This document shows, piece by piece, positions 47,421 through 56,657 of a stretch of DNA of 64,000 nt. Origin of the DNA: Roseiarcus sp963835955 (lineage in GTDB: Bacteria > Pseudomonadota > Alphaproteobacteria > Rhizobiales > Beijerinckiaceae); the NCBI GenBank assembly GCA_963835955.1, contig CAWIHZ010000026.1, positions 62,001 through 126,000 on the forward strand, given 5' to 3'. How positions within the stretch are numbered: position 1 is the first letter of the stretch; each line of letters starts with the position of its first letter. The notes under the pieces were generated by a model. That model made no database searches, was not told the origin of the DNA, and saw only the letters and a list, made by a program, of their open reading frames with translations. The translations under genes were made by a program, and so were the position numbers.

Positions 47421-48047
47421 CTACTCGGTCGTGTCCGCGTTGACCAGCGACAGGAATTCGCTGCGAGTCATCGGCTGATCGCGGAAGACCCCGAGCATCC
47501 GGCTGGTGACGAGATCCGAGCCGCGCTTGCGTACGCCGCGGCTGATCATGCAATGATGCGCGGCCTTGACGACCACCGCGACGCCACGCGGGTGCAGCGC
47601 GCTTTGAACCGCATTGGCGATCTGGGCCGTCAGGCGCTCCTGAATCTGCAGCCGCTTGGAGAAAATCTCGACTACGCGGGCGAGCTTCGAGATTCCCACC
47701 ACCCGGCGGTCGGGGATGTAGCCGACCCACGCCCGTCCGATGATCGGGGCGACGTGATGCTCGCAATGGCTCTCGAAGGTGACGCCTCGCAGCACGATCA
47801 CCTCGTCGTAACCGTCGACCTCGGAGAAGGTCTTGCTGAGGACCTCCTCGGGGTCTTCCTCGTAGCCGCAGAAATATTCGCGATAGGCGCGCACCTGCCG
47901 GTTCGGCGTCTCGCTGAGCCCATCGCGGCCGGGATCCTCGCCGATCCATCTGAGAATGGTGCGGAACGCGTCCTCGGCCTCGGCGTCGCTGACCGCTTTG
48001 CCGCCGCCGGACGCCTGGCCGTTGAAACTCTCTTGCCTGCGCGCCAT
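47421..48047 (-). CDS. folE: GTP cyclohydrolase I FolE
   Basis: FolE opens GTP to dihydroneopterin triphosphate, the first step of folate synthesis. The 208-residue protein has the zinc and active-site motifs: TFESHCEHHVAPIIGRAWVG (Cys, His), YIPDRRVVGISKLARVVEIF and SKRLQIQERLTAQIANAV, then VAVVVKAAHHCMISRGVRK with the second Cys. The length is normal. It is convergent with the amidase gene. Confidence 0.97.
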   Translation of the reverse strand: MARRQESFNGQASGGGKAVSDAEAEDAFRTILRWIGEDPGRDGLSETPNRQVRAYREYFCGYEEDPEEVLSKTFSEVDGYDEVIVLRGVTFESHCEHHVAPIIGRAWVGYIPDRRVVGISKLARVVEIFSKRLQIQERLTAQIANAVQSALHPRGVAVVVKAAHHCMISRGVRKRGSDLVTSRMLGVFRDQPMTRSEFLSLVNADTTE

Positions 48048-48275
48048 GCGCTCGATCCCCTTCCGCGGCCCGCCTTGAGACCGGGCGCGCCGCTGTAACC
48101 TTAGCCGTCATCGACGAATTCTCAAAGGAGGCGTTCCGGGCCTCTCTCTGCCCGCGAAGGGCGTCGAACGAGGCCTCTCTCTCGAGCAGTTTAGCAATTC
48201 GGGGCGTCGGGTTGCCAGGGCTGTCGAGCTAGCCCAGGATCGTGGGCGTCGAGGCCGCCAGCCGCAGTTAGCCGC

Positions 48276-50123
48276 GTGCAAGAGACATCGGGAAATCAGT
48301 CCGCCAATGCGCCCAATGCGCCGGCCGCCAGTCCGCGGCCGCGGCTGATCTATGACGGCGACTGCGGGTTCTGCGCCTATTGGGCGCGCTACTGGGAGAG
48401 GCTGACTGGCGACACCGTCGAATACCGGCCGTATCAAGAAGTGGCGGCGCAATATCCGGCGATCCCGCAGGCCGATTTTCAGCGCGCGGTGCAGTTCATC
48501 GCGCCCGACGGGCGCGTCGCCAGCGCCGCCGAAGCCAGTTTCCTCACCCTGAGCCATGCGCCCGGCAAGGGCCTCTGGGTTGCTCTCTACCGGCGCCTGC
48601 CCGGCTTCGCGGCCCTCTCGGAACTGGCTTACGCATTCATCGCCGCTCACCGTCCGGCCTTTTTCCGCGTCAGCCTGCTGCTGTGGGGGAGGAACCACGA
48701 GCCGCCGCGTTACGATCTCGTCTCGTTCCTGTTCCTGCGTCTGTTCGGCCTGATCTACCTGTCGGCCTTCGTCTCCTTCGGCGTACAGGCGCAGGGGCTC
48801 ATCGGCAGCCACGGCGTCTTGCCCTTGGCCGAGTTGGTCAGCGACCTTGCCGGCCGTCTGGGGCCGGAGCGCTTTTTTCTGGCGCCGATGCTGTTTTGGA
48901 TCAACGACAGCGACTTCGCGATTCAGGCCGTGTGCTGGGCGGGGGCCCTGCTGTCGCTGCTGCTGGTCGCCAATCTGGCGCCGCGCCTCAGCTTGTTTCT
49001 GCTCTACGCCCTTTACCTCTCGCTGTTCTACGCCGGGCAGACCTTCATGACCTTCCAGTGGGACACGTTCCTGCTGGAAGCCGGGTTTGTCGCGCTTCTG
49101 ATGAGCTTCGCCACGACGCCGGGAATCTGGCTCTCGCGCTGGCTGCTGTTCCGATTCATGTTCATGTCGGGCGTGGTCAAGCTGCTGAGCGGCGATCCCA
49201 ACTGGCGCAACCTGACGGCTTTGTCCTATCATTTTCTGACCCAGCCGCTGCCGACCCCGCTTGCGTGGTACGCGGCGCAGCTGCCGCCGGGCGTGTTGAA
49301 GCTCGCAACCGGCGGAACGTTTTTCGTCGAGCTCATTCTGCCGTTCCTGATCTTCTGTCCGCGCCGGCTGCGGTTTTTCTCGGCCTTCGGCATCCTGCTG
49401 CTGCAGAGCTGCATTCTGCTGACCGGCAATTACAACTGGTTCAATCTCCAGACCATGCTGATGTGCCTGACGCTGTTCGACGACGCGGCGTTGCGAAGGA
49501 TCTTGCCGCGCCGGCTGGTCCGGCTCGTTCAGCCGCGGGCAGGCGCCCGCGCGCCGCGACGGGCGGCGAGCCTCGTCGTCGGCGCCTTCGCGCTGCTGAT
49601 CGTCTTCTGCAGCCTGGTCCAGATGGACGAGCGCTTCGGCGGCGACCCGCCCAGGGCGGCGCAGGCGGTCGACAACCTGATCGAACCCTTTCGCATCGTC
49701 AGCACCTACGGGCTGTTCGCGGTCATGACCACGCAGCGCGACGAAATCGTGATCGAGGGTTCGAACGACGGCGCCCATTGGCGCGAGTACGAATTCCGCT
49801 ACAAGCCCGGCGACGTCGACCGCCGCCCGCGCTGGAACATCCCGCATCAGCCGCGCCTGGACTGGCAGATGTGGTTCGCCGCGCTCGAGGATCCGCGCTA
49901 CCAGCCGTGGTTCACCCACTTCCTCGAACGGTTGCTGGAGAACGAGCCGACAGTGACGGCGCTGCTGGAAAAGAATCCCTTTCCCGACAAGCCGCCGGTC
50001 TTCATTCGGGCGCAGCTCTACGACTATACTTACGCCAGCTGGAAAGAGAAGGCGGCGGGTCGCTGGTGGAACCGGCGATTGCTGAGACTATACTTCCCCG
50101 CGGCGCGTCTGACCCGCGAATGA
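48276..50123 (+). CDS. DCC-type thiol-disulfide domain fused to lipase maturation factor-like membrane protein
   Basis: The 615-residue protein has an N-terminal DCC (DUF393) domain with the YDGDCGFCAYWARYW motif (two cysteines) and a membrane part with LFLRLFGLIYLSAFVSFGVQ, MTFQWDTFLLEAGFVALLMS and FRFMFMSGVVKLLSGDPNWR, the signature of lipase maturation factor 1 proteins, which help fold secreted lipases. A C-terminal soluble domain (VIEGSNDGAHWREYEFRYKP) is typical of bacterial LMF1 members. It starts at a GTG with no strong ribosome site. A redox domain joined to a folding factor suggests disulfide handling in the membrane or periplasm. Confidence 0.88.
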   Translation: MQETSGNQSANAPNAPAASPRPRLIYDGDCGFCAYWARYWERLTGDTVEYRPYQEVAAQYPAIPQADFQRAVQFIAPDGRVASAAEASFLTLSHAPGKGLWVALYRRLPGFAALSELAYAFIAAHRPAFFRVSLLLWGRNHEPPRYDLVSFLFLRLFGLIYLSAFVSFGVQAQGLIGSHGVLPLAELVSDLAGRLGPERFFLAPMLFWINDSDFAIQAVCWAGALLSLLLVANLAPRLSLFLLYALYLSLFYAGQTFMTFQWDTFLLEAGFVALLMSFATTPGIWLSRWLLFRFMFMSGVVKLLSGDPNWRNLTALSYHFLTQPLPTPLAWYAAQLPPGVLKLATGGTFFVELILPFLIFCPRRLRFFSAFGILLLQSCILLTGNYNWFNLQTMLMCLTLFDDAALRRILPRRLVRLVQPRAGARAPRRAASLVVGAFALLIVFCSLVQMDERFGGDPPRAAQAVDNLIEPFRIVSTYGLFAVMTTQRDEIVIEGSNDGAHWREYEFRYKPGDVDRRPRWNIPHQPRLDWQMWFAALEDPRYQPWFTHFLERLLENEPTVTALLEKNPFPDKPPVFIRAQLYDYTYASWKEKAAGRWWNRRLLRLYFPAARLTRE

Positions 50124-50216
50124 CCGCAGTCCGGCGCCCCCGTGTCCCGGGGCCGCGCTCGCAGCTACAATATGAAATTGTGCTTAAAACAACGCCATGG
50201 CTTCGGCCAAATTTTT

Positions 50217-50285
50217 CCAAGCCAATCCAAGCCGAACCAAACAAATCCAAGAAAAACCAAGGAAAAAAAGCTTGGATTGGCTTGG
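50217..50285. repeat. CCAAG-rich inverted repeat with 16-bp perfect arms
   Basis: The left arm CCAAGCCAATCCAAGC (50217-50232) is exactly the reverse complement of the right arm at 50270-50285. The loop of 37 bases is itself made of AACCAA, AATCCAAG and AACCAAGG units. The region is AT-rich and repeats a simple unit (roughly AATCCAAGC) on both strands. It follows the LMF1-like gene by about 90 bases. Confidence 0.8.
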
Positions 50286-50516
50286 GTTTGCTTGGATTCC
50301 TTCGTGCGAATCGGGACTTTTCAACGCGTTACGGCAATTCCGGGCAAGAAAAACTTTTGCTCCCCCCGCCGCCGCAAGCGCTCATCCCCCGTCCCTCGGT
50401 CTGGTCATCATGAGAGCGATCCTAACACGCTTTCTGATTTTCAGCAAGAGATTGTCGGCTCTTTTCGCGTTGGCTATTGGTCGGCCGCAATTGCTTGCTT
50501 GCCTTCGATCCCCCGT

Positions 50517-50660
50517 CGTCATGGCCGGGCTTGTCCCGGCCATCCACGCCGCAGCGCAGCAAGGACCTATGGTCTCGAGGCTCTTCGCCTTCGCTTGTCT
50601 CTCCGGGTGCTCGACGCGCCCAACCGCGTGGATGGCCGGCACAAGGCCGGCCATGACGCG
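50517..50660. repeat. REP-like palindromic doublet
   Basis: Two ends in opposite orientation, CGTCATGGCCGGGCTTGTCC at the left and its near reverse complement (GCCGGCACAAGGCCGGCCAT) at the right, flank about 80 bases. Each end also contains its own small palindrome around GGCCGG. Doublets of this kind are common between genes in Hyphomicrobiales. Confidence 0.75.
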
Positions 50661-50951
50661 TTGAAGCCTTGCAGGTCTTCGGCCCCAACAGCCCGAATTT
50701 TTGGGAACCAACAGCTATCGCGATAAGAGCCAAATTGTCGAAAAAAATGTTGGATATTCGTTGCGAGCGATTGAACGATCGGGGATCGACGTGAAGCGGC
50801 CATTGGGAGATCGCAACCGGGGACGACGAGGTTGGGGAAAACCCGCAACGACGGAGCCCGAGCGCCGCGAAGAGCGCATTGCCGTAGGCCAACTGCAACG
50901 GCGTCACGCGCTGCCGCCGGGAGGCTTGCGCCTTGACCTCGCGGCCTTGCG

Positions 50952-53900
50952 TCAGCCCGCCAGCAGCGCCTGCGCCTCGGCGATCTCCGGCATTTCCGGC
51001 GTCGGCGCAAAGCCCTCGAGCGCCGGCGCGAGGACGGCGTGGGCGTCGGCGGGGCGGCCGGTCGATTGGTAGAGCTTGGCCAGCGAGATCGCCGCGCGCA
51101 GGCCGAAGCTGCGCGTTCCTTGCTGCTTTGCGACGACGATGGCAGTCGCCAAGGCGTCTTCGGCGGGCGCGGAGTTGGCGGGGTCGCGCTTCAACAGGAT
51201 TTCGCCGCGCGCCCGATGCAGTTCCGCTTCAAAAGCGCGACAGCCGGTGCGGTCGCACGTCGCCAGCGCGTTATCGAGGGTCGCAATGGCGCGACCGGGA
51301 TCTCCCCCCTGAGCTTCCGCCTGAGCCAGCGCCATTTTCAATAGCCCGTCGAACCACAGAACGTTCTGTTCGCGCAGCAGCTCAACGCCGCGGCGCATGC
51401 CCTCGAGCCTGCCGCCGCTCGCGCCGCTTGCAGTGGACGACCAACCCTCGAGAAACACGCTGAACGCGCGAAACAGGTTCAGATCGAACTCGCGCGCGAG
51501 GCGAGTGAGTTCGAAGGCGTTCGCCGCGACGCGCGCCCCGTCGCCGCGCATTAGATCAAACATGGCCGCGTGCATTCTTCCAGGCGCGAGCGTGCCGACA
51601 TGGGTGAGGTCCGCGATCCGCGCCTCAGCGCGGCCGACCAGGGAAACCGCTCGTCCGATGTCGCCCATCGGCCATAATGTGAGCGCGAGGTAATGCATCG
51701 CCAGGACGCCGGGGTCCGGTCCAAAGCGAAAAGCCAGATCATCGTCGCGGCCGGGCTGGAATAATGCGAGCGCGCGCTCCAGATGATCCCGCGCTTGCGC
51801 GTACTCGCCGGCGACCCAGCACGTTATCCCAGCGGCGCGATGAGCGACGCCGGCCTCCGGCGAATCGGGTCTCGACTCGACGTCGCCGAGGAAGGCCGAA
51901 GAGTGCGCTCGCATCGAAGGCAATTCGCCGCGCACGAAGTTGGCGGCCCAAAGGCCGTACTCGGCCGCCAGCCGTTCGGGCGCGTCCTTGCCGCCGGCTG
52001 CTGATTCGCGCGCCTTCGCGAACGCATCGGCCGTCTCCGCCGCGCCGAAGCCGCGCGCCGCAATCAGCGCGTTGCCGTGGGCGACGTGCAACTGCGTCAG
52101 TCGCCGCCGCTGCGCTTCTGCGGCCTTGACCTCCTCCGTCTCCGCCAGCGCTGCCAGCAGCGCCTGCGCCTCGGCGATCTCCAGCATCTCGGGCGTTGGC
52201 GAAAAGCCTTCGAGTGCGGGCGCGAGAACATCGTGCGCCTCGAGCGGGCGGTCGGTCGAATGGTAAAGCTTGGCGAGCGAGAGCGACGCCAGAAGAAGCG
52301 GGCTGCGCGCGCCTTGCTCCTTCGCGACCGCGATTGAAGTCCGGAATGCTTCCTCGGCGAGCACTGGGTCGGCGGGATCGCGCCTAAGCAAGATTTCGCC
52401 GCGCAGGCGATGCAGGAAGGGGAGAGAGCAACGATGTTCGACCTCGTCTGAGAGGCGCAGGGCTTCGCCGATGCGAGCCAGAGCGCGGTCCGCTCCCAGC
52501 GTTTCCGCCTCGAGCTCCGCGAGCAATCCGCTGTAGAATCCCAGGTTGACCTTGACACCCTGATCGACGAAAGCCGCCAGAACTCGTCGAACTTGGGCTG
52601 CGCCAGCCGTCGGGTCATTGATCCGACCATTCGCCCAGCCATAGTGCAACTCGGCCTCATTGAGATACTGCACCACCCCATATTCTCGCGCCACCCTCTC
52701 CAAAGCCTCGGCTGCGCTCAGCGTCGCCACTGGGTCGCCGCGCCAGATTTCCAGATACGATTTCCAGAAAAGCACATCGGCGATCCCTCCGACGTGGCCG
52801 ATTTCGGACGCGCGCTGGGTCGCCCAGTTAGTCAATTCGCGAGCACGTTCGACCTCGCCCAATTGCCACATGATCACGGCAAAGATTGCTGATCCCCAAG
52901 TGGCATCGTCGCCAAAACCGTCCCGGGCCTTCGGGCCGGGATTCGGGTCGTGAGCGGCGAGCCCGCGCTCGTAATGAGTTCGCGCCTCAACAAAGTCTCC
53001 ACGCCAGTAAGCGACCAAGCCGAGCCAAAAATTGGCGATGCCGGCTTCTTCGAACCGCCCGGCCTCCTCCGCTTGGCACAAGAACGCCAAGGCGCGCTCT
53101 CGTACAGACTGCAATTCGCCTCTCGTGCACGCCGCTGCCCACTGACCTTGCAAAGCGTCGAATTGCTCTGGAAGATGATCGGTCCTCCCGGCCAAATCGC
53201 CGGCGCGGGCGAAAGCGGCCTGTGTTTCTTCGGCCGTGAAGCCCTTGGACCACATCATCGCTTGGCCGTACGCAGTATGGAGATGGAGCTGGCGCTCGCG
53301 GTTCGCGATCGCGGCCTTAACCGCGTCGCTTTCGGCGAGCGCCGAGAGCAGCGCCTGCGCCTCCGCGATCTCCGGCATCTCCGGCGTCGGCGCGAAGCCT
53401 TCGAGCCCAGGCGCGAGGACGGCGTGGGCGTCGGCGGGGCGGCCGGTGGACTGGTAGAGCTTCGCCAGCGCGAGCGCCGCTTGCAGAAGTGGACTGCGCG
53501 CGCCTTGATCGGTCGCTACGGCGATCGCCCTCCGGAACGATTCCTCGGCGGGCGCGGAATCGACCGGGTCGCGTTTCAGCAAGATTTCTCCACGCAGGCG
53601 ATGCATGAAGGCGAGAATGCTGCGCTGGTTGATCCGACCGGCGAGATCGAGTGCTTCTTCCAGGCGGGCGAGCGCTCTGTCCGCTCCGAGAGTCTCCACC
53701 TCGAGGTCTGCGAGAAGGGCGTTATAGAACGGCACATCGACCCGCTGACCATCTTCAGCCAGGTCGGCCAGCCCTTGCAAGAGTTCGGCCGCTCCGGCCG
53801 CTGCATCGTGGAGACGGCCCCGCGCCCAACCAGCCAGCAATTTGCCCCATGTGCGTTGGAGCGTCATGCCGTTCACGCGCGCGAGCTCCTCCAAGGCCTC

Positions 53901-54480
53901 AGCCGCGCCGAGCGCGGCGGACTTGTCACCGCGCAGGATTGCGAGGAAGGACTTGGCGAAAAGCGGATTGGCCATCGACGGCGGATGGCCGAGCTCTTTG
54001 GCGCGCTGGTTTGCAGTATCGATCAGTACGTGCGCTCGCTCGAGATTGCCCAGTTGCCAACTGCAATTGGCCAGGAATGCGGTCGCCAAAGTGCTCGTGT
54101 ACTCACCGTAGCGCTCCCTCGCCTCCTCTTCATGCTGGGGATCGCAGTTGGCGAGCGCCCGCTCGCAATGGGTCCGCGCCTCGACGAAATCGCCGAGGAA
54201 ATAGCTCATCAAGGCGAGGCCGCGGTGCGCGACTCCGGCTTCCGTAACGCGGCCGGCGTCTTCGGCCTGCCGCAGGAACGCCGAGGCCAACTGCTTCCCG
54301 GACTCGAGCTCGCTCCGCACGATCGCAATGGTCCATTGCCCGTGGGCCGCGGAGAAGCGCTCCGAAAAGTCATCGGAGTTTGTCGCGAGCGCCGCCGCGC
54401 GTTCGAAGGCCTTCTTCGTCTCGTCCGCCGCGAAGCCTTTGGACCACATCATCGCCTGACCGTAGCCACTCTGCAGCTTC
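50952..54480. repeat. Three tandem copies of a ~1.2-kb coding module
   Basis: Sequences encoding GYGQAMMWSKGF-like starts lie near 54440, 53240 and 52050, and ends encoding APALEGFAPTPEMPEIAEAQ lie near 53350, 52150 and 50960, so the period is about 1195 bases (about 398 codons). The ends of the first and third copies are nearly identical at the DNA level, while the middle copy has drifted. Confidence 0.85.
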
Positions 54481-56642
54481 AGTCGCTGACCGGGGATGGC
54501 GACGGTCGATGCCCGGGTCGATCCGCCCCCCGCCTTGTCCGCCATGGCGATCGCCTTGCCGAGATGGGCGATCGCCTCCTGGAAGGCCGAGCGGCGCAAA
54601 GCCTGGTCGCCCGCCCTGCCCCACCATTCGATTGCCGCATCGTCGAGGCCGGCTTCGGTGAAATGATGGGCGATCGCTTCGGGCTCGGCGTCGGCTTCGC
54701 GCAAAGCCTCGGCCGCGCGGCGGTGCAGCGTCTGACGGCTGCTCTTGAGCAGGCTCTCGTAGGCCGCGTCCTGAATCAGCGCGTGCTTGAAGCGGTAGGC
54801 GGCGGTTGGAGGGGCGCCGTCGACGAACAGGAGGTCGGCTTCCGTAAGCCGATCCAGCGCGGCATGCAGGCGCGGCTCCTCGATTCCGGCGGCGGACGAC
54901 GACACGTCGCTGAGCAGCCGGTAAGAAAAATCGCGCCCCAGCACCGCGCCGATCTGCGCCACTTCGCGCGCTTCGCCCAGCCGGTCGAGCCGCGCGGCCA
55001 GCGATTGCTGCAGGGTCGGGGGGATCGCCTGTGCGCCGCCCTGCGTGTCGCGCTCAATGAGGAGCCGCGTCACTTCCTCGACGAACAGCGGGACGCCGCC
55101 GGTTCGCTCGCCCACGCCATCGATCGTCTCGTCGGAGAGCGCATGCCGGCTGGCGATCTCGCCGACCATGCGGCGCACCTGCGCGCGGTCGAGCGGCGCG
55201 AGCGAAATAACGCTGTGGTGCGAGCGCATGGCCCAGGGCGCGCGGAATTCCGGCCGTGTCGTCGCGACGATGAACAAAGCGGCGCTTGCGCGCCGCGCTC
55301 GGCGAGCGCGGGCCATGAGATCGAGCGAAGTCGGATCGGCCCAGTGCAGGTCCTCGAAGGCGAGCACGACCGGCTGCGATCGCGCGCCCGCCAGAAACCA
55401 GGCCGTCATCGCCGCCAGTTGCCGGCGCCGCAATTCCTCGGGCGGGAATTTCGCCGCGACGGTCCTCGGGCAGCGGGACGTCGACCAGCGGCGCGAGCTA
55501 GGGGCGCATATTCGGCCGCGTCGAGGCCGATCAGCCGTAAGCGTGTTCTCGAGGTCGGCGAGACGCTGCCTCGTCGCTCGCATCGGCGCCGCCGTAGCGC
55601 AGCCGTGCCCCATTCGGCGACCGGGTGCAGAGGCGTGTTCTGCAGGAGCTGCGAGGAGGCCCATGCGACCCAGGTGTGCGGCGTCTCGGCGATCTTGGCG
55701 CGAAATTCCTCGATGAGGCGCGACTTGCCGATGCCGGGCTCGCCGACGATCTGCACGAACTGGCCCTCGCCGTTCGCGCGCGCGCACCCAGCGCCGCATG
55801 AGAAGCGAAAGCTCATCCTCCCGGCCGACCAGCGGCGTCAGGGCGCGCGCCCCGCCGCGCCGGCCGCCGCCGCTCGCCCGCACGATGCGATAGAGCGTCA
55901 CCGGCTGAGGGACCCCTTTCAGCTCATGCGCGCCCCTGTCCTCGGCGACGAACAGCCCGGCCGTCTGCCGCTGCACGCTCGCGGTGACGAGCACCGTCCC
56001 CGGATCAGCCGCCGCCTGCACCCGCGCCGCGACGTTCGGCGCTTCGCCGAACACTTCGCCCGCAGCGTCGACCACGACGGGCCCGATGTCGAGGCCGATG
56101 CGCGCCGCAAGCTCGGGCGCGCCGGCTCGGGCGTTCCGCGCGTTGAGGTCGACGAGCGCGCGCTGGATCGCGAGCGCGGCGCGCACCGCCCGTTCGGCGT
56201 CGTTCTCCTGCGCCTGCGGATAGCCGAACAGCGCCATCAGCCCGTCGCCGAGCTTCTTCAAGACATGGCCGCCGAGGCCCGTCACCGCCGCCGAGGCCGC
56301 GTCCAGATAGGCGCCGACCAGATTGCGCCAGTCCTCCGCGTCCATTTTGGCCGCAAGGCTGGTCGAGCCGACGAGGTCGCAGAACATCACCGTGATCGGG
56401 CGGCGCTCGGCAGAAATCTCGAGACCCTTGGCCGGCGCAGGCGCGTTCGCGGAAGGCGTTTGGCCAGACAGGGCGGCGATTGCGGCCAGCAACCTGCGCC
56501 GATCGCCGACCGCTGAGACGCCGATGTCCTTGAGGTCGTCGGCCGTCAGCTGCGGCAGCACGTCCGCATCGATCTTGTTGTCCCGGAAATTCGCCTCGTA
56601 TTGGTCGAGGCCGAGACCGCGAAGCCACCCCGCCACGTCCAT
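50952..56642 (-). CDS. SAM - class III cyclase - AAA ATPase - triplicated TPR module signalling protein
   Basis: A giant protein of about 1900 residues. The order is: SAM domain (about 1-60, WLRGLGLDQYEANFRDNKID), class III adenylate/guanylate cyclase (about 80-255) with both metal Asp residues (VMFCDLVGSTSLA and KKLGDGLMALFGYP), an AAA-type ATPase, and a long TPR-rich part. The ATG at 56642 (MDVAGWLRGLGLDQYEANFR) is the likely start; the frame reaches 56657. The TPR part holds three copies of a module of about 400 residues. The segment at 55458-55785 is out of frame by six same-sense shifts: Walker A (IVGEPGIGKSRL) sits in another frame. The overall frame stays open because the shifts add up to 12 bases. 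Confidence 0.85.
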   Translation of the reverse strand: MDVAGWLRGLGLDQYEANFRDNKIDADVLPQLTADDLKDIGVSAVGDRRRLLAAIAALSGQTPSANAPAPAKGLEISAERRPITVMFCDLVGSTSLAAKMDAEDWRNLVGAYLDAASAAVTGLGGHVLKKLGDGLMALFGYPQAQENDAERAVRAALAIQRALVDLNARNARAGAPELAARIGLDIGPVVVDAAGEVFGEAPNVAARVQAAADPGTVLVTASVQRQTAGLFVAEDRGAHELKGVPQPVTLYRIVRASGGGRRGGARALTPLVGREDELSLLMRRWVRARERRGPVRADRRRARHRQVAPHRGISRQDRRDAAHLGRMGLLAAPAEHASAPGRRMGHGCATAAPMRATRQRLADLENTLTADRPRRGRICAPSSRRWSTSRCPRTVAAKFPPEELRRRQLAAMTAWFLAGARSQPVVLAFEDLHWADPTSLDLMARARRARRASAALFIVATTRPEFRAPWAMRSHHSVISLAPLDRAQVRRMVGEIASRHALSDETIDGVGERTGGVPLFVEEVTRLLIERDTQGGAQAIPPTLQQSLAARLDRLGEAREVAQIGAVLGRDFSYRLLSDVSSSAAGIEEPRLHAALDRLTEADLLFVDGAPPTAAYRFKHALIQDAAYESLLKSSRQTLHRRAAEALREADAEPEAIAHHFTEAGLDDAAIEWWGRAGDQALRRSAFQEAIAHLGKAIAMADKAGGGSTRASTVAIPGQRLKLQSGYGQAMMWSKGFAADETKKAFERAAALATNSDDFSERFSAAHGQWTIAIVRSELESGKQLASAFLRQAEDAGRVTEAGVAHRGLALMSYFLGDFVEARTHCERALANCDPQHEEEARERYGEYTSTLATAFLANCSWQLGNLERAHVLIDTANQRAKELGHPPSMANPLFAKSFLAILRGDKSAALGAAEALEELARVNGMTLQRTWGKLLAGWARGRLHDAAAGAAELLQGLADLAEDGQRVDVPFYNALLADLEVETLGADRALARLEEALDLAGRINQRSILAFMHRLRGEILLKRDPVDSAPAEESFRRAIAVATDQGARSPLLQAALALAKLYQSTGRPADAHAVLAPGLEGFAPTPEMPEIAEAQALLSALAESDAVKAAIANRERQLHLHTAYGQAMMWSKGFTAEETQAAFARAGDLAGRTDHLPEQFDALQGQWAAACTRGELQSVRERALAFLCQAEEAGRFEEAGIANFWLGLVAYWRGDFVEARTHYERGLAAHDPNPGPKARDGFGDDATWGSAIFAVIMWQLGEVERARELTNWATQRASEIGHVGGIADVLFWKSYLEIWRGDPVATLSAAEALERVAREYGVVQYLNEAELHYGWANGRINDPTAGAAQVRRVLAAFVDQGVKVNLGFYSGLLAELEAETLGADRALARIGEALRLSDEVEHRCSLPFLHRLRGEILLRRDPADPVLAEEAFRTSIAVAKEQGARSPLLLASLSLAKLYHSTDRPLEAHDVLAPALEGFSPTPEMLEIAEAQALLAALAETEEVKAAEAQRRRLTQLHVAHGNALIAARGFGAAETADAFAKARESAAGGKDAPERLAAEYGLWAANFVRGELPSMRAHSSAFLGDVESRPDSPEAGVAHRAAGITCWVAGEYAQARDHLERALALFQPGRDDDLAFRFGPDPGVLAMHYLALTLWPMGDIGRAVSLVGRAEARIADLTHVGTLAPGRMHAAMFDLMRGDGARVAANAFELTRLAREFDLNLFRAFSVFLEGWSSTASGASGGRLEGMRRGVELLREQNVLWFDGLLKMALAQAEAQGGDPGRAIATLDNALATCDRTGCRAFEAELHRARGEILLKRDPANSAPAEDALATAIVVAKQQGTRSFGLRAAISLAKLYQSTGRPADAHAVLAPALEGFAPTPEMPEIAEAQALLAG

Positions 56643-56657
56643 GGCCGCGCTCCACAT

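Larger units (their letters stand above)
50124..50951. other. Intergenic region with repeats after the LMF1-like gene
   Basis: About 830 bases with no supported gene. It contains a short-period CCAAG-rich inverted repeat (50217-50285) and a REP-like palindromic doublet (about 50517-50660). The rest, including 50700-50950, shows nothing clear. Open frames here are compositional. Confidence 0.6.

Noticed and set aside
52950..56516. A 1188-codon open frame on the + strand across the cyclase gene
   Set aside because: It is antisense to a gene with clear cyclase and TPR motifs. Long antisense frames are expected in GC-rich DNA, and the translation has no recognisable domain.
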